Below, in pieces: positions 36,067-48,093 of a DNA stretch of 64,000 bases; the first letter of the stretch is position 1; each line of letters opens with the position of its first letter. Origin of the DNA: Malania oleifera (Eukaryota; Streptophyta; Magnoliopsida; Santalales; Ximeniaceae); assembly GCF_029873635.1 (NCBI RefSeq), contig NC_080423.1:108175988-108239987 (forward strand), in the 5' to 3' direction. A program made the position numbers and the translations under genes. The notes beneath the pieces were generated by a model, which saw only the letters and a list, made by a program, of their open reading frames with translations, was not told the DNA's origin and ran no database searches.

Positions 36067-36105
<39 letters not shown>
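36067..36105. repeat. (AT)n microsatellite
   Basis: About 19 AT units inside LTR X. Confidence 0.95.
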
Positions 36106-36108
<3 letters not shown>

Positions 36109-36792
36109 AGATGTCAGAAATTATAATTTTAGAATATAATGTATGGTTTTATGCAACAAATGTGTGACATGAATATTACTTTACGTGAGAAGTATTATGA
36201 TATGACAATGTCATGAATGAAGTATGATTTTCAGAGATTATGAAAGAATGCAAAACATTATGATTTTAAAGTACATGATAAATAATTTATTTATTCCGAA
36301 TGATATGTATGAGATATTTGGCGCAAGGTTATGATTGATAGCCGGTGCGAGGCCGTGTTTTACGTATGATTTCGGCACGAGGCCGTATTTATTAAATGTT
36401 CGGCACGAGGCCGTATTTATGAAATTATAGAAAATGCTATCAATCCATTTATGTTAAATGCTATATTATCATGTACTATATGTTATCAGAACCCGAATAT
36501 TAGTTTAGTTCAGTTTCAGGAGCACGGTACCGTAGCTTATAAATAAGATATCTATGTTTAGATTGGTGCTAATCACCCCACAAGGGGGTGGGAGATGGAT
36601 AAACGATGTGACTTTCAGTGTAGAGTTGTAGACGTCCATCTGGCAATCCGGACCAAGGTGTGGCGGGCCCATCGTACTTACATACATTTTTTTCTCGGCA
36701 GTGGTTCGCCAGCCATTGTTGGGTCCCGCCTTCGAGCTGCACAACCTGTCATGAGGGGTAATATATGACATCAACTAGCTATTCATCCTAGG

Positions 36793-38733
36793 TGTAAGGA
36801 CCCGAACCGTGGTATGTGGATTTAATATTTGAAAGAAGGGTAAAGTGCTAATTTGGGCAAGCTTCGTTGATGAAGCCAGAGTTCGTCGACGAAGTCCCTT
36901 CTGTTCTCGGTGACGAAATTAGTGTCTCTTCGACGAGGAGATCTCGAGGGATTTTTGGAAAAATCTGGAACCTCGGCTCATCGATGAGGCCACTGTCTCA
37001 TCGACAAAGGTAATGGTGGACTCGTCGACGAGGACAACAATTCGTCGATGAATTCACCCGAGTCAAAGGGCTATAAATATCCAAAAGGGTTGCTTCCAAG
37101 CTAAGTTAGCTTAATTTTCTCTCCTTCTCTCTTTAGAACTCAAAGCTCTCTCTCTCCCTCTTGATTTCTTCTCCGTTCGTCGCCTGATTCATAAATCGAA
37201 CTTTACCGCAAGGATCAAGGAAGGATTCTCTACATTTCGAGTGATCAAAATTTCGTTTCGAGCGATTTTGGGTTTCATGCTAAAATCGAGGTAAGGCTCG
37301 GTTTTCATTTCTGATTCAAAATATGTGTAGTAGTATGAATTGTAAGCATGTATTGTACTGAGGTTTGTAGGTTTTGGAGTCTCGGTTCGTAGTTTTGGGG
37401 ACCGTAGAGTTCTTAATTGGAATTCGGGTTAAGGTAAGGGGATTCAGTTTATATCAGTTTATTTTCAAAATGGGGATCGGTAAACTTGTAGACTACGATC
37501 GTATGTATGTTTTGGTAACTTATTTGGGAAAATCTATCAGGTAAAAATACGGGATTTTCGAGTTACAGTTTTCAGGAAAATTTGGGGATTTCGGCTATCA
37601 TCTCTATTTTGTTTAGAAAACTGTTTATTTTGTTTAAACTGTATTATTGAGATGAATGTTATCCATATTTGCATAAACTGTATACTTGAAATGGAAAACG
37701 ATATGATTTTCCATAAACCAAATATTTGTGGAATGTATGGTTGTATGTAATTGTTCCAGATATTTGTGCGGCTAATTACCATACGCTGATATGTATAAGA
37801 GTGTGAGTTCCAAAATGATTCTAGGTTTTGTGAAAACCGTGGGTGAGAGTGTCCGACTTTATATCCGAGGGTGTGAAATATCACTACATATCCCGGCTGG
37901 TCACCGAGGGGTGTGAGCTACACTGTATTGGAAATGTAATCACTGTGAAATTTTGGGTTTCATGGAGTAGTTGCGTATTGACAATGTAATCACTATGAGG
38001 CTTCGGATTCATGGAGTAGTTGCGTACTTGTGTGAGCTATATCGTATTGGCAATGTAATCGCTGTGAAGTTTTGGGTTTCATAGCATAGTTGCGTATTAG
38101 TGTGACGATACTGACCGTATGTTTTGGGTATCGTATGTACTGGAATGAATTTGCGAAAATACTGAAACTGTATGGAACTGTGTGGAAATGTTTTCGAACT
38201 GTATCGTATTGTATAGTGTTATGTTTTGCGTAAAATAACACTGGTATGTCACACACTGATATAACCTGCTTTCTTCCTTACTGAGAAGTGTCTCACCCCG
38301 AATGTATGTACAATGTTTTCAGGTCCATCAGGTAGCTGTATTTAGCATCCTAGAAATCGAAAGTGGGGGTTTCATTAGCTGCTGTTAGTACCTTATTAGG
38401 TATGAGATTTTGTAACCGGGTTGTCGTGATGGTTTTTGTAGACACCCGGAGTGTGTACAGTACTTATGAGATTGTATATCTTAGTATTGTATGGGTTCGT
38501 ATATGCTAGCTTTGTATAGACTCTGGTATGGTATGTTATATAGATAGATGAAGCATTTTTAGCTGCGTGACTGATGAGTATGGATGTATATGTATATGTG
38601 TATAGGGCATCCTTGTATCCCACAGGGTCGGACCCTCTTATTGTATTGTATCATGTATGTTTGAATTGATATAGAGACAGGTTAGGTTACTATATTCACC
38701 CCTGGGACCCATCTGCGGGTTCGGGGCACGACA
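36793..38733 (+). mobile_element. Gypsy-type solo LTR 'Z' inside X
   Basis: Starts TGTAAGGACCC and ends GGGGCACGACA. Flanks CTAGG (36788-36792) and CTGGG (38734-38738) match 4/5. Length 1941 bp. It shares the plan but not the detailed sequence of X and Y: CGTCGACGA-type motifs, TATAAATAT near 37073, a CT-rich leader, donor-like GGTAAGGC near 37290 and GGTAAGGGG near 37433, an imperfect array at 37880-38110, the hairpin TGAGAAGTGTCTCA (38282-38295) and TTTTCAGG near 38316. Confidence 0.85.
37880..38110 (+). repeat. Imperfect tandem array in LTR Z
   Basis: Units of about 60-75 bp contain GGCAATGTAATCRCTGTGA, TTTCATGGAGTAGTTGCGTA and GTGTGAGCTATA-type phrases, repeated about three times. Confidence 0.65.
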
Positions 38734-40279
38734 CTGGGTATGTTTTCAGTATTATTAGCTATACTAGACAGTTATGATTAGTATGATTTATTAGAAATAT
38801 GAAAGTATACGCTTTTATAGTTATTAAATGATTGAAGATTGTACTATATATCTATATTATCATTAAGTATTTATGTTGCCACACAACTGTATTTAGTTTA
38901 TTTTTCCTTACTGAAAAGTGTTTCACCCCCAAATATTAAATGATTTCAGGAAACCCGGAGAGACCGGCGGGTCAGGGTCGCCGCTGAGTGAGTTGAGCTT
39001 CCCTGCTAGAATGGTAAGTTCTGATCTAGGATCAGGAGATTTTTGTTGTAAGATCCTAGGTTTATTTTGATATTTTGGAGATTGTTTATATAAACACAGT
39101 ATCTTTCAGAATATAGTAGACTCTGGCATTATGTAATTTATGGTTGATGAATGTGATTTGCATTTACTGCTGCTTAGGTTCCGTTGTGCATGACAGGTGT
39201 CCCTGCTACCCACAGGTTCGGGTTGACCTGGTTATTAAATATGCTTTATTATATGATAAATTAAGTAGGTTGTTACAGTTCCAACTACTTCCCTTTGAAC
39301 GAAAGTTCCACCACTCGTGAGTTCCAACTGCTCCCCCTTGAACGGAAATCATCTTCTCCCTCATGGGACTAATTCTCCAACAGTTTGCTCAAATGGGCCT
39401 TACCACTATGTCTTACGTGTAACGTCCCTCAATTTCTTAACATAAAATATCACATAATAAATAAAATGGTCAACCCGAACCCGTGGGTAGCGGGGACACC
39501 TGTCATACACAGCGGAAAACCTAGCAGCAGTACACATAAAATCTCAAACATCCAATCATAAAATATAATACCAGAGCATTCTATACATCCTCACATACAT
39601 CAAAATATCTCTAGGGTGAAACACAAAATAATTCTAACCCTAGTACAAAATCTTACCCTCCTCACGGGATAATCTCACTAATCTCAACGGCGGCCTTGAC
39701 CCGCCGGTCTCTCAGGGACTCCTGAAAAATGTAATAATATTGGGGGTGAGACACTTCTCAGTAAGGGAAAATAAACTAAATACAGCTGTGTGGCAACATG
39801 AATATTTAATGCATTTATACGTATATAGTACATTTCATAATTCCATAAACATCATCATATCGTACTGGTTAAACATATATTTTCACATCTGTTAATAATT
39901 CATATCATACATAAAATCATTTGTTATAACTGTAGTACTAAAAATAAACACAGGATGACTAGCTAGCTGGTGTCATGTATTACCCCCCATGATGGGTTGT
40001 GCAGCCCGAAGGCGGGACCCGACAATGGCTGGCCGACCACTGCCGAATCAAATATGTCTGTAAGTACGATGAGCCCGCCACACCCTGGTCCGGACTGCCA
40101 GGTGGACGTCCACACTCTACTGAAAGCCACATCGACTATCCATCTCCCATCCCCTCGTGGGACGGTAGCACTAATAAGGCTTTGTGCCAAAATGAACCCA
40201 TAGCTACGGTACCGAGCTCCTGGTCTGAACTAAACTAACATCCTGGTTGTGAAAACATATAATACATGATCATACGTAA

Positions 40280-40510
40280 CATCATTACGGCCTCGTGCCG
40301 AAAACATAGATACGACCTCGCGCCGAAATCATACATATGGCCTCGCGCCAAAATCATAGTAAATATGGCCTCGCGCCAATAATATAAATACGGCCTCGTG
40401 CCGATAGCATAGATTCGGCCTCGTGCCGATAACATAAATACATGGCCTCGCGCCAATAACATAAATATGGCCTTGTGCCGATAACGTAAATATATGGCCT
40501 CGCGCCAAAA
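40280..40510 (-). repeat. 25-28-bp tandem array in LTR W, 9 units
   Basis: GGCCTC or variants occur at 40289, 40314, 40339, 40367, 40392, 40417, 40444, 40469 and 40496. Confidence 0.9.
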
Positions 40511-41653
40511 TTGTTTCAGGTATATATATACTGAAAATACCTCATTTATCACACAATCGTCAAAACCATCACAACATAACTCATATTTTCATAAATGCCT
40601 GAAATCATGCTTGGTTCGTAAAATCTTTTACATCATAATACATTTCACATAAAATAATATTCATGCCACACATATGCTGTTAAAAGTCATACTTCATATT
40701 CTAAAAACGTGAATTATTTACATCTCATACATACATATACATTTTAATCATCATAGCAGTATTTTCCCAATCGTACATTTCATTCGAAATACACAATATA
40801 ACATATGTTTTTTTGAAAATAAATTTACTCATAATCAATAATAATTTGTATGAAAAATTACTGTTTTAGTTTATTCCCTTACCTGACTATTAAGAAATTC
40901 CTTAGGACCCAAAATTTCACGCCCTTGGCGCCCGAAATTTAATTCCTGCAATTTACATTTTTCCCCAGATTAATTAATCTATTTCTCCAAAATAATACTC
41001 ATCTAGCCTTCCTTAGGCTCCATATACCTCAAATTAATATTTAAACTATTATTTAATATCCCTACTTAATTTTTCAAATTTTGCCTGCGGGTCCCAAAAT
41101 TACACCCGCGGCGCTCACCCGAGCCCTAAATTTCAGAAATCCTATTTCAGTCGCAGATGCTTAATATTTTAGCATTTCTAAATTAATGCTAATTAATTAA
41201 AAATAAGCCCCTTAATAATCACCGCACCCCAAATTTGGAGTTTCGGTCCGACACCCCCATGAGAATTCCGTCCCACTAGACTTGTAGAGAATCATCCCTA
41301 GATTCTCGTGGTGGTGTCTGTTCGTCAATTGGGCTTATATTTTGCAAGAAATTAAAGAAAAAGGGGGAAATGGCTTACCCCAGGGAATATGCCTATGTCG
41401 CTCCTACCATCGATCCGCTCCAGTAGAAATGACGGCAGCAGCGAATGGAGTCCAGTGGTATCTTCAGATTTTCGATCGGGCGAAAATCCGTCGCGAAATC
41501 GAGGAGAGAGGGAGAGAGAACGTGAGGAGAGAGAGAGAGCTCAGAGAGTTACAGAGAAAGAAAAGAAAAGAAAAGAAAAGAAAAGAATGGAGAAGAAGAA
41601 GAAGAAGAAGAAGATAAATGATAAGGGGGGGGGGGTTGAATTTAAAATAGAAT

Positions 41654-41680
41654 CCACCTGAAGCTTAGCTTCAGGTGGTT
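41654..41680. repeat. Perfect 11-bp-stem hairpin in LTR W
   Basis: CCACCTGAAGC, the loop TTA, then GCTTCAGGTGG. It lies just upstream of the LTR leader on the minus strand and beside an (AT)n tract (41683-41716). Confidence 0.9.
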
Positions 41681-41681
41681 T

Positions 41682-41721
<40 letters not shown>

Positions 41722-42165
41722 TAATAATAATATATTTAATTAATATTAATAATATATTTTATTAAAAAAATAAAAATAAATTTTAATTAATTAAATTTTT
41801 GTTTCCTTTTTCTTTTAACTTCTATTAATTAATTAATTAATTAATAATAATAATAATAATTTATTTATTTTGAAATCAATCCACTAATCTGATTTCTTTT
41901 TTTTTTTTTTGGAAATCAATCCTCCAATCTTTTATATCTCTTTTTTGGGGTTTTTACATTACGTGTCTCAGATTGTATTCCAAGTAGGCCTCCAAACCAA
42001 TCCTACCTCCCACATCTTGACCCTATTTGGATCTATCTCGACAGCTTAGATGATCCTTCCTAGCCTCAGTCAAACACTCCCACACCCAGAGTTATGAACC
42101 GTCGGCTTTGATACTGCTTGTTAATACCGGAGGAGTCCATAAGTGTGCTTGATGCACATGGGTGA

Positions 42166-45100
42166 TGTAACGACTCGAAGAATAATGGTATTTAAATTAT
42201 AGAGAGAGAGGAAAATGGAAACATGAACAGAAGGAGGCAGCCAACTTTGTTCGTCGACGACGTTGTACTTTGGGATATAATAACCCAAGAAAATTTATCA
42301 GGTCCTCGTTGAAGAACATAGGGGATTCGTCGATGAGGGTACAAGAGGGCCTCGTCGAAGAAGACAAGTTTCGTTGACGAGAAGATACCGAGAGACCGTG
42401 TTCAAGTTCTGAATTTCGTCGACGAGATGATAGTGTTCGTCAACGAACCTTCTTCTTGGCCTCGTCGACGAGGTGACGTGGCTCGTCAACGAGGTGACGT
42501 GGCTCGTCGATGAAGCCCGCAGTATAAATAATGCTAAACTCAGTTTTCTTGCAAAAAAAAACTCACCGAAACCCTCTATTTTCTCTCTCTACGGTCTCTT
42601 CCTTCTCTCTCTTTGATTTTGGCTTCGTTAGTCACCGGATCGATAATCTGAGGCCACCACGACGCTCTTGGGGAAGTTCTCTCCAAGTCTGCTAGAGAGG
42701 ATCGTTAGTGGAATAGAGTTGGATTTCATCCCAGATTCAGGGTAAGGTCTTTTAAGCAATATTTGGCTTACCAGCAGTTGTAAAAAATATAGTAGATGTA
42801 GAAATAATGATATTTTGTTCTGGAATATATGGTTTCCAGGGTGTTAAGTGGAGAACACTGTGGGTGTAAGACCCGTCACAGTAGGTGTAACGACCTCAAC
42901 TTCCTTAATATAAAATGTAGTATAATAAATAGAAAAGTCAACCCGAACCCGTGGGTAACGGGGACACCTGTCAATCACAGTGGAAACCTAAGCAGCAGAA
43001 AGTATAAAATCTTAATCATCCATCCATAAAGCATAATACCAGAGTTATCTACATTCCCAAAATACTGTATTTATTTACATTCTTCCAAAATATTTCAAAA
43101 TAAATCTAGATCCCATAACCAAAATAATTCTGATCCTAGTACATTGCTTACCCTCCTAACGGGGTAATATATCACTGACTCAACGACGGTTACGACCCGG
43201 CGGTCTCTAAGGGTTTCCTCAAAATCATTTAATATTCAGGGGTGAGACACTTCTCAGTAAGGGAAGATAAACTAAATACAGTTGTGTGGCAACATGAACA
43301 TTTAAGGCAATTATACATATACAATACATTTCATATTTCTGTAAACGTTCATCATATCGTACTGAATAATCACATACTTTTATATTTGCTAATAAGTCAT
43401 ATCGTACATAAAACATCTGTTATAACTGATAATACTGAAAATATACCCAAGATGAATAGCTAGCTAATGTCATGTATTACCCCCCATGACGGGTTATGCA
43501 GCCCAAAGGTTGGACCCGACAATGGCTAGCCGACCACTGCCGAGTCAAAAATGTCTGTAAGTACGAAGGGCCCGCCACACCCTGGTCCGAACTGCCAGGT
43601 GGACGCCCACACTCTACTGAAAGCCACATTGACTATCCATCTCCCACCCCCTCGTGGGATGGTTAGCACTAATTTGAACGTAGATATCTGATCTACATAT
43701 AGCTACGGTACCGTACTCCTGAACTGAACTATACTAATATCCTGGTTCTGATAACATATAGTACATGATAATATAGCATCTTTCATAATTTCATAAATGC
43801 GGCCTTGCGCCGAATATTTCATAAATACGACCTCGTGCCGAAATCGTACATAAATACGGCCTCGCGTTGAAATCATACATAAATTCGCCATTTTGAAAAT
43901 AATCTTTTTATCATGTATTTGTCAACATCATAATGTACTGTATACTTTCATAATTTCTTAAACCATACTGAATTCATATCATAATATTTCTCCACGTAAA
44001 ATAATATTCATGTCACACATTTGCTGTATAAAACCATACATTGCATTCTAAAAATCATAATTTCTGGCATCTCATACATATACATACATTTCAACATAGT
44101 AGCAGTATTTTTCTCAAATGTACATTTCCTTCATAATCTATAGATATAATACATGCATTCTAGAAAATAACTTTTCTTATAAATAATAATAATTTGCATA
44201 AAAATAACTGCTTTAGTTTATTCCCTTACTTGACTACTGAGAAAAGCCCTTATAAACTCTGGTCTCACACTCGTAGGATTTCTTAATTAATACCCTGAAA
44301 ATGAAAACTCTCAGTATTAAACTTCAATATTTTTACGTGTACATCATTTCCTATAACTACCATAAGATCAAATTTGACTTAAAAAACCTTACTTCAACCC
44401 ATGGATGATTTCCAACTTGCTTTCACCAACGATCCGCTTCGACAGATTTGGAGAGAACTTCCCCAAGAGCGTCGTGGTGACTTCATATTGTCAAACCGGC
44501 GTAAATTCGGCCCAAAATCAAAGAGAGAGAGAGAAAACCGAATGGAAGAGAGAGAGAAGAGGGATGCTTAACTGTGAAGATAAAAATTTGGATTTTGATA
44601 TTTATAGAGCAGGGGATTCGTCGACAAGCCACGTCATTTGTCGACAAATCTTTTAATAATTTCGTCGACGAAATTCAGTTCTCGTCAACAAAATTCAATC
44701 ACCTCAAAATCTCTCGGTATTTCCTCGTCGACGAATCCTGTCTTCGTCGACGAATTTTCTTATACCCTCGTCAACGAATCCTGTCTTCATCGACAAGTCC
44801 TCTGATAATTTCCTTTCCTCTTTATTATTTAAATTCCATTTTTATTTGAGTTGTCATAGTAGGGGATTTTAGCAGCAGTTAGGTAAGGGAAATATACTAT
44901 TTTAGGCAGTTCTAGAATGATTTTCAGTATGAAATGTATATTTTTACTAGGTTATTATTCATAACAGAACTTTATACAGTTTATCAATTATGAATAATAT
45001 GTTTTTAATTATTATGTGACTTGAAAATATAGATATAGTACAGAAACAAGAGTTATGTTTTACAGAATATACAGACAGTGGATATGTTTTATAGTAATTA

Positions 45101-46160
45101 TAGAATACCATGATTATACAGTTTACAGTACCATGACATACAGATTTACAGTTAATTTTAGAAACAAGTTGATATAGATACAGTTTACTACAGTGTCATG
45201 GTTAATACAGTTATTACAGAATCATGGTAAAATAGATAGTTGTATATAGAGATGTATTATATAGTATCAGACCCTGATGGACCATTACAAATACAGTTTA
45301 CTGAGCACGGTACCGTTGCTATATACAGAATAGAGTGCAACCACCTATTTAGATAATAGGTGGTAGGTAGGTCGATCGTGCCCACATGTGGACAGCCTCC
45401 CCATTAGATATGGGTTGAGGAGGGCTGATCAGACTGACAGAGTATAGTGGTTTATCTTGGTCGGCTAGTCAGGTTAGATCTCGCCTACAGGTCGCACAAC
45501 CCTGTCATGAGGGGTTAAATCATGACATATAATTATCCATCCAGGGAAGTTTTCAGTTATTATTATATATGTACAATTTCACAAAAATAGGGAATATTCG
45601 TATATATTTTAAAAGTATTATGTATAGAAACCTAAAATACAGATATGTTAAGCAACATGGAAAAGGTGGTGGTTTATATTATTTGTACTGTATTTACTGA
45701 TTCAGTTATACATGATTATATAGAAAAAGATTTTCATAGTATTATAACTCATTTGTCACACACTAGTAATAACATATTTTGTCTTACTAAACATCGTCTC
45801 ATCCCATTAAATTAATATTTTTCAGGTGATCCAACTAGGCGAGCAGATCAGACTCACAGGTAGAGGGGCTTTGCTACCGCCCTGTCAATAGAGTGAGTAT
45901 TTTTGGGAGTACTTCTGTATAACTCTAGCCCAGTTGAGGGTATTATGGGAAACAATCATATATGTATAGTTTGGGAATATTGTAGCTCTCTGGTATTGTA
46001 CATATTTATATATGGTGGTGGTTATGTGATTTTAGCTTCTTACTGCTTAGGTGGATGGTTAGTTTTATATATGAAGGTATCAGAGCAATGAAATTTCACA
46101 ATAATTATTATTATAGAGAGGAAAAAAAAAACCCCCTAGTTAATTTAGCAAGTCGTTACA
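42166..46160 (+). mobile_element. Gypsy-type solo LTR 'V' inside the TRIM LTR, TSD GGTGA
   Basis: Starts TGTAACGACT and ends AGTCGTTACA, a perfect 10-bp inverted terminus. The perfect TSD GGTGA is at 42161-42165 and 46161-46165. It is split by U (42886-44858); net length 2017 bp. It has CGTCGACGA motifs (42250-42520), TATAAATAA near 42523, donor-like GGTAAGG near 42741, GAGCACGGTACCGT near 45302 and TTTTTCAGG near 45817. The primer-site-like GGTATCAGAGC at 46077-46087 is 84 bp inside the confirmed end. Same subfamily as 7772-10031 and 14241-16289. Confidence 0.93.
42886..44858 (-). mobile_element. Gypsy-type solo LTR 'U' inside V, TSD GTAGG
   Basis: On the plus strand it runs from TGTAACGACC to GTTGTCATA (terminal TG changed to TA on the minus strand). 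The perfect TSD GTAGG is at 42881-42885 and 44859-44863. Length 1973 bp, minus strand, X/Y/W family: GACAGGTGTCCCCG end block (inverted near 42958-42973), hairpin (43243-43256), a short CGAGGCCGTATTTATG-type array (43797-43885), and CGTCGACGA motifs (44615-44800) before TATA (inverted near 44601). Confidence 0.92.
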
Positions 46161-47222
46161 GGTGAGTCCCAAAAACTTAAACTTATTGGCTCTTTTACCA
46201 ACCATCTATATAAGTATTCATCATTTACTCACTTTTTCCAATGTGAGACAAACTCACAAGTGGAATTCTCAACAACGTGTCATGGTGACACATATCAAGG
46301 TGACGTTGTGCTAACATCATCCTGCTCCAGTAATTTTTTTTAAAAAAAAAGAACAAAAAATGCCACGTGTCACCTTTGTGAGTGGACATGTGGCACTCAT
46401 TGGTTTGACCCGATTGATTTTAAATGAACCGGTTGACCCGGTTCACAATTATATTTATTTATTTTATTGTATATATAATTTTTTTTAATATTTTTAATTA
46501 GTTTTAAATTTTAGAAATTAGAGAAAAATAGCAGAAAAATCACAAAAAATCAGGAAAATGGTGAAAGTTAAAGAAAACAATTTTTGAAGTCAAAAAAAAT
46601 AATTTGAGTTATTTTGACTCAAAATAAAAAAAAATAGAAAATAAAATACCAAAAAAATAAAGAAAATTCCTTAAAAATCCCAGAAATTTTTTTAAAAGTT
46701 GTTGACAAATTCCAAAAAGATTTTACAAGGATTTTGAAAAATCTGGGAGTGTTTTAAGATGATTTTTTTTTTATGATTTTATTGATTTTTTAGTGGGTGC
46801 GTCCTGATGATTTCAAAGAGGGTATAGAGGTATTTTAAACCTCACCTGTATCAGCTCTGAGGAGAGGTTTATCTAACAAGATTCCCTCATTAAGAGGTCT
46901 TATTAGACATTCCTAAATCGCATTTTGATTTTATTTATTTGTTTATTTATTTTAATGAAATTAATTAAAGACCACCAAAATTCAATTTAGGAATAATTCA
47001 TAACTAATTAGGTATCGTTCGTAGAACAAGTGTGTAAGGGATGCTAGTACTTTTCCCTCGCATAACCAAACTTTCGATCTTGATTCTAGTAAAGCAGACT
47101 TAGATTAGGTGTTCTAACCGCATTAAAGTAAAAAATAGGTTAGTGACGACTCTATTTCTAAATTCAAAATCTATTATCTCTTGCCATTCCGGACCCTTTC
47201 TCCGGGACGTTGCGACAAATTT

Positions 47223-48056
47223 GACTTAAAATTTGCTTTGTACCAAACTGACAAAATTAGATTGATTGAAATTTTTTGCTCTACCCGATCTATAAACACC
47301 CATACACCTCTACATTCAAATATGAACCTTCCAATAAGGATATCTGAATTTTTAACCATTGAAATGATAAAAAAAAAAAACACTTGAATATTCTGAACTC
47401 TAATTTCTCATCAATAGTTATTTTTTTAATGCTGAAAAAAAAAAAAAACGTCTGGTGCACAAAGTTTCCGCGTCTGTAAGGTCCGGAGAAGATATATATA
47501 TAGTTTATAAATGCTTATCCAATATAGAAGCAGCTAACAAGTGTATGGATAAAGTCATGACCTCATGCATCACGCAAATGCCCAAATAGTTAATCAATAT
47601 TGAATCATTGCCTTAAAGATCAAGTTATGATTTTGGAGCTTTCCCAAATATATACCTTATCAGTAATATTGAGGGTCTATCATGGTCCTCTCTCTCTCTC
47701 TCATAGTGGAATTATTTCGTTGTAGATGCCAGACGATATTGTAAAGAAAAGTTTTCTTCTTTTCATAAAAGATTTTCTACATTGAAGATATTTTTTAATT
47801 AGAAAATTAATTATTTTTGTTGAATACTAATAATTTTATTCAAGTGAGTTGTATAAAAAAAGAAAAATAACAAAAAATGCACATGAATATGTTGATCATA
47901 TATACTTTTAAAATATAATTTTGACCAAATAATCATTTTGTTAGAAATTTTTGATGACTTTTTTTCAATAAAAAAAGTTTCTGATTTCCTCCACAAAAAA
48001 TTGCACTACTTAATTAATTTAGAAATTATTTAAAAAATTTGAAATATGTTCTTAGA
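47223..48056. other. AT-rich intergenic DNA
   Basis: No gene is seen. Short open frames at 47174-47387 and 47811-47996 lack recognisable domains. Confidence 0.5.
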
Positions 48057-48093
48057 TAAGGCTGCAAACGAGTCAAGTTGAGTTCAATGTGAG

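Larger units (their letters stand above)
33193..39277 (+). mobile_element. Gypsy-type solo LTR 'X' inside the TRIM, itself split twice
   Basis: Starts TGTAATGACC (33193) and ends GGTTGTTACA (39277). Flanks are GTTCT (33188-33192) and GTTCC (39278-39282), a 4/5 TSD. Segments are 33193-33237, 35261-36792 and 38734-39277; the net length is about 2.11 kb. It has CGTCGACGA motifs (35350-35540), TATAAATAG near 35545, donor-like GGTAAGG near 35757, an array of GGCACGAGGCCGTATTTAT units (36310-36420), GAGCACGGTACCGT near 36520, and the hairpin TGAAAAGTGTTTCA (38912-38925). Confidence 0.85.
39418..41958 (-). mobile_element. Gypsy-type solo LTR 'W', mosaic of two families, TSD TTACG
   Basis: On the plus strand it starts TGTAACGTCCC and ends GGTTTTTACA; the perfect TSD TTACG lies at 39413-39417 and 41959-41963. 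Length 2541 bp, minus strand. Its 3' half (39418 to about 40900) matches X, Y and U, with the same CACGAGGCCGTATTTAT array (40280-40505) and hairpin (39747-39760). Its 5' half (about 41000-41958) instead matches the 29305-31824 family (CTAGGGATGATTCTCTACAA near 41284-41303, inverted). It is therefore chimeric. Confidence 0.88.
33002..46274 (-). mobile_element. Second TRIM of the same family, split by three LTR insertions
   Basis: The left LTR is 33002-33168 (again 167 bp). The right LTR starts at 42119, is interrupted at 42166-46160 and ends at 46274. Interior pieces are 33169-33192, 39278-39417 and 41959-42118; they align in order with the intact TRIM at 32247-32911. The PBS is decayed (AGCAGTATCAAAGC on the minus strand). 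Subtracting the three insertions and TSDs leaves about 637 bp, against 665 bp for the intact copy. Flanks ATATG/ACGTG match 3 of 5, with both differences C/T or G/A. Confidence 0.85.
28478..47217 (+). mobile_element. Outermost nested element: Tat/Ogre-like solo LTR (net ~2.27 kb)
   Basis: Starts at TTTAGACACCCTAAATTGTC (expected TGT... with one change) and ends GGGACGTTGCGACA at 47217. Flanks are GATTT (28473-28477) and AATTT (47218-47222), a 4/5 TSD. The terminal block (GTTAGTGACGACTC near 47141, GTGTGTAAGGGATGCTAGTA near 47031) recurs inverted at 61459-61740, which confirms the 3' end. It has TATA (CCTATAAATAG near 28849), four ~188-bp repeats and a splice-donor-like CAGGTAAGG. Three elements are inserted in it: 29305-31824, 32247-32911 and 33002-46274. 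Subtracting them and their TSDs leaves 2267 bp. Assignment to the Tat lineage is by motif memory. Confidence 0.65.

Noticed and set aside
41342..41661. Plus-strand Arg/Lys/Glu-rich open frames of about 90 codons
   Set aside because: They are purine-rich leader sequence of the minus-strand LTR W read on the wrong strand.
32733..46087. GGTATCAGAGC-type motifs as evidence of many full-length elements
   Set aside because: Only the one at 50221 directly follows a proven LTR end with a downstream internal coding region. The TRIM copies are separate small elements, and the others lie inside LTRs.
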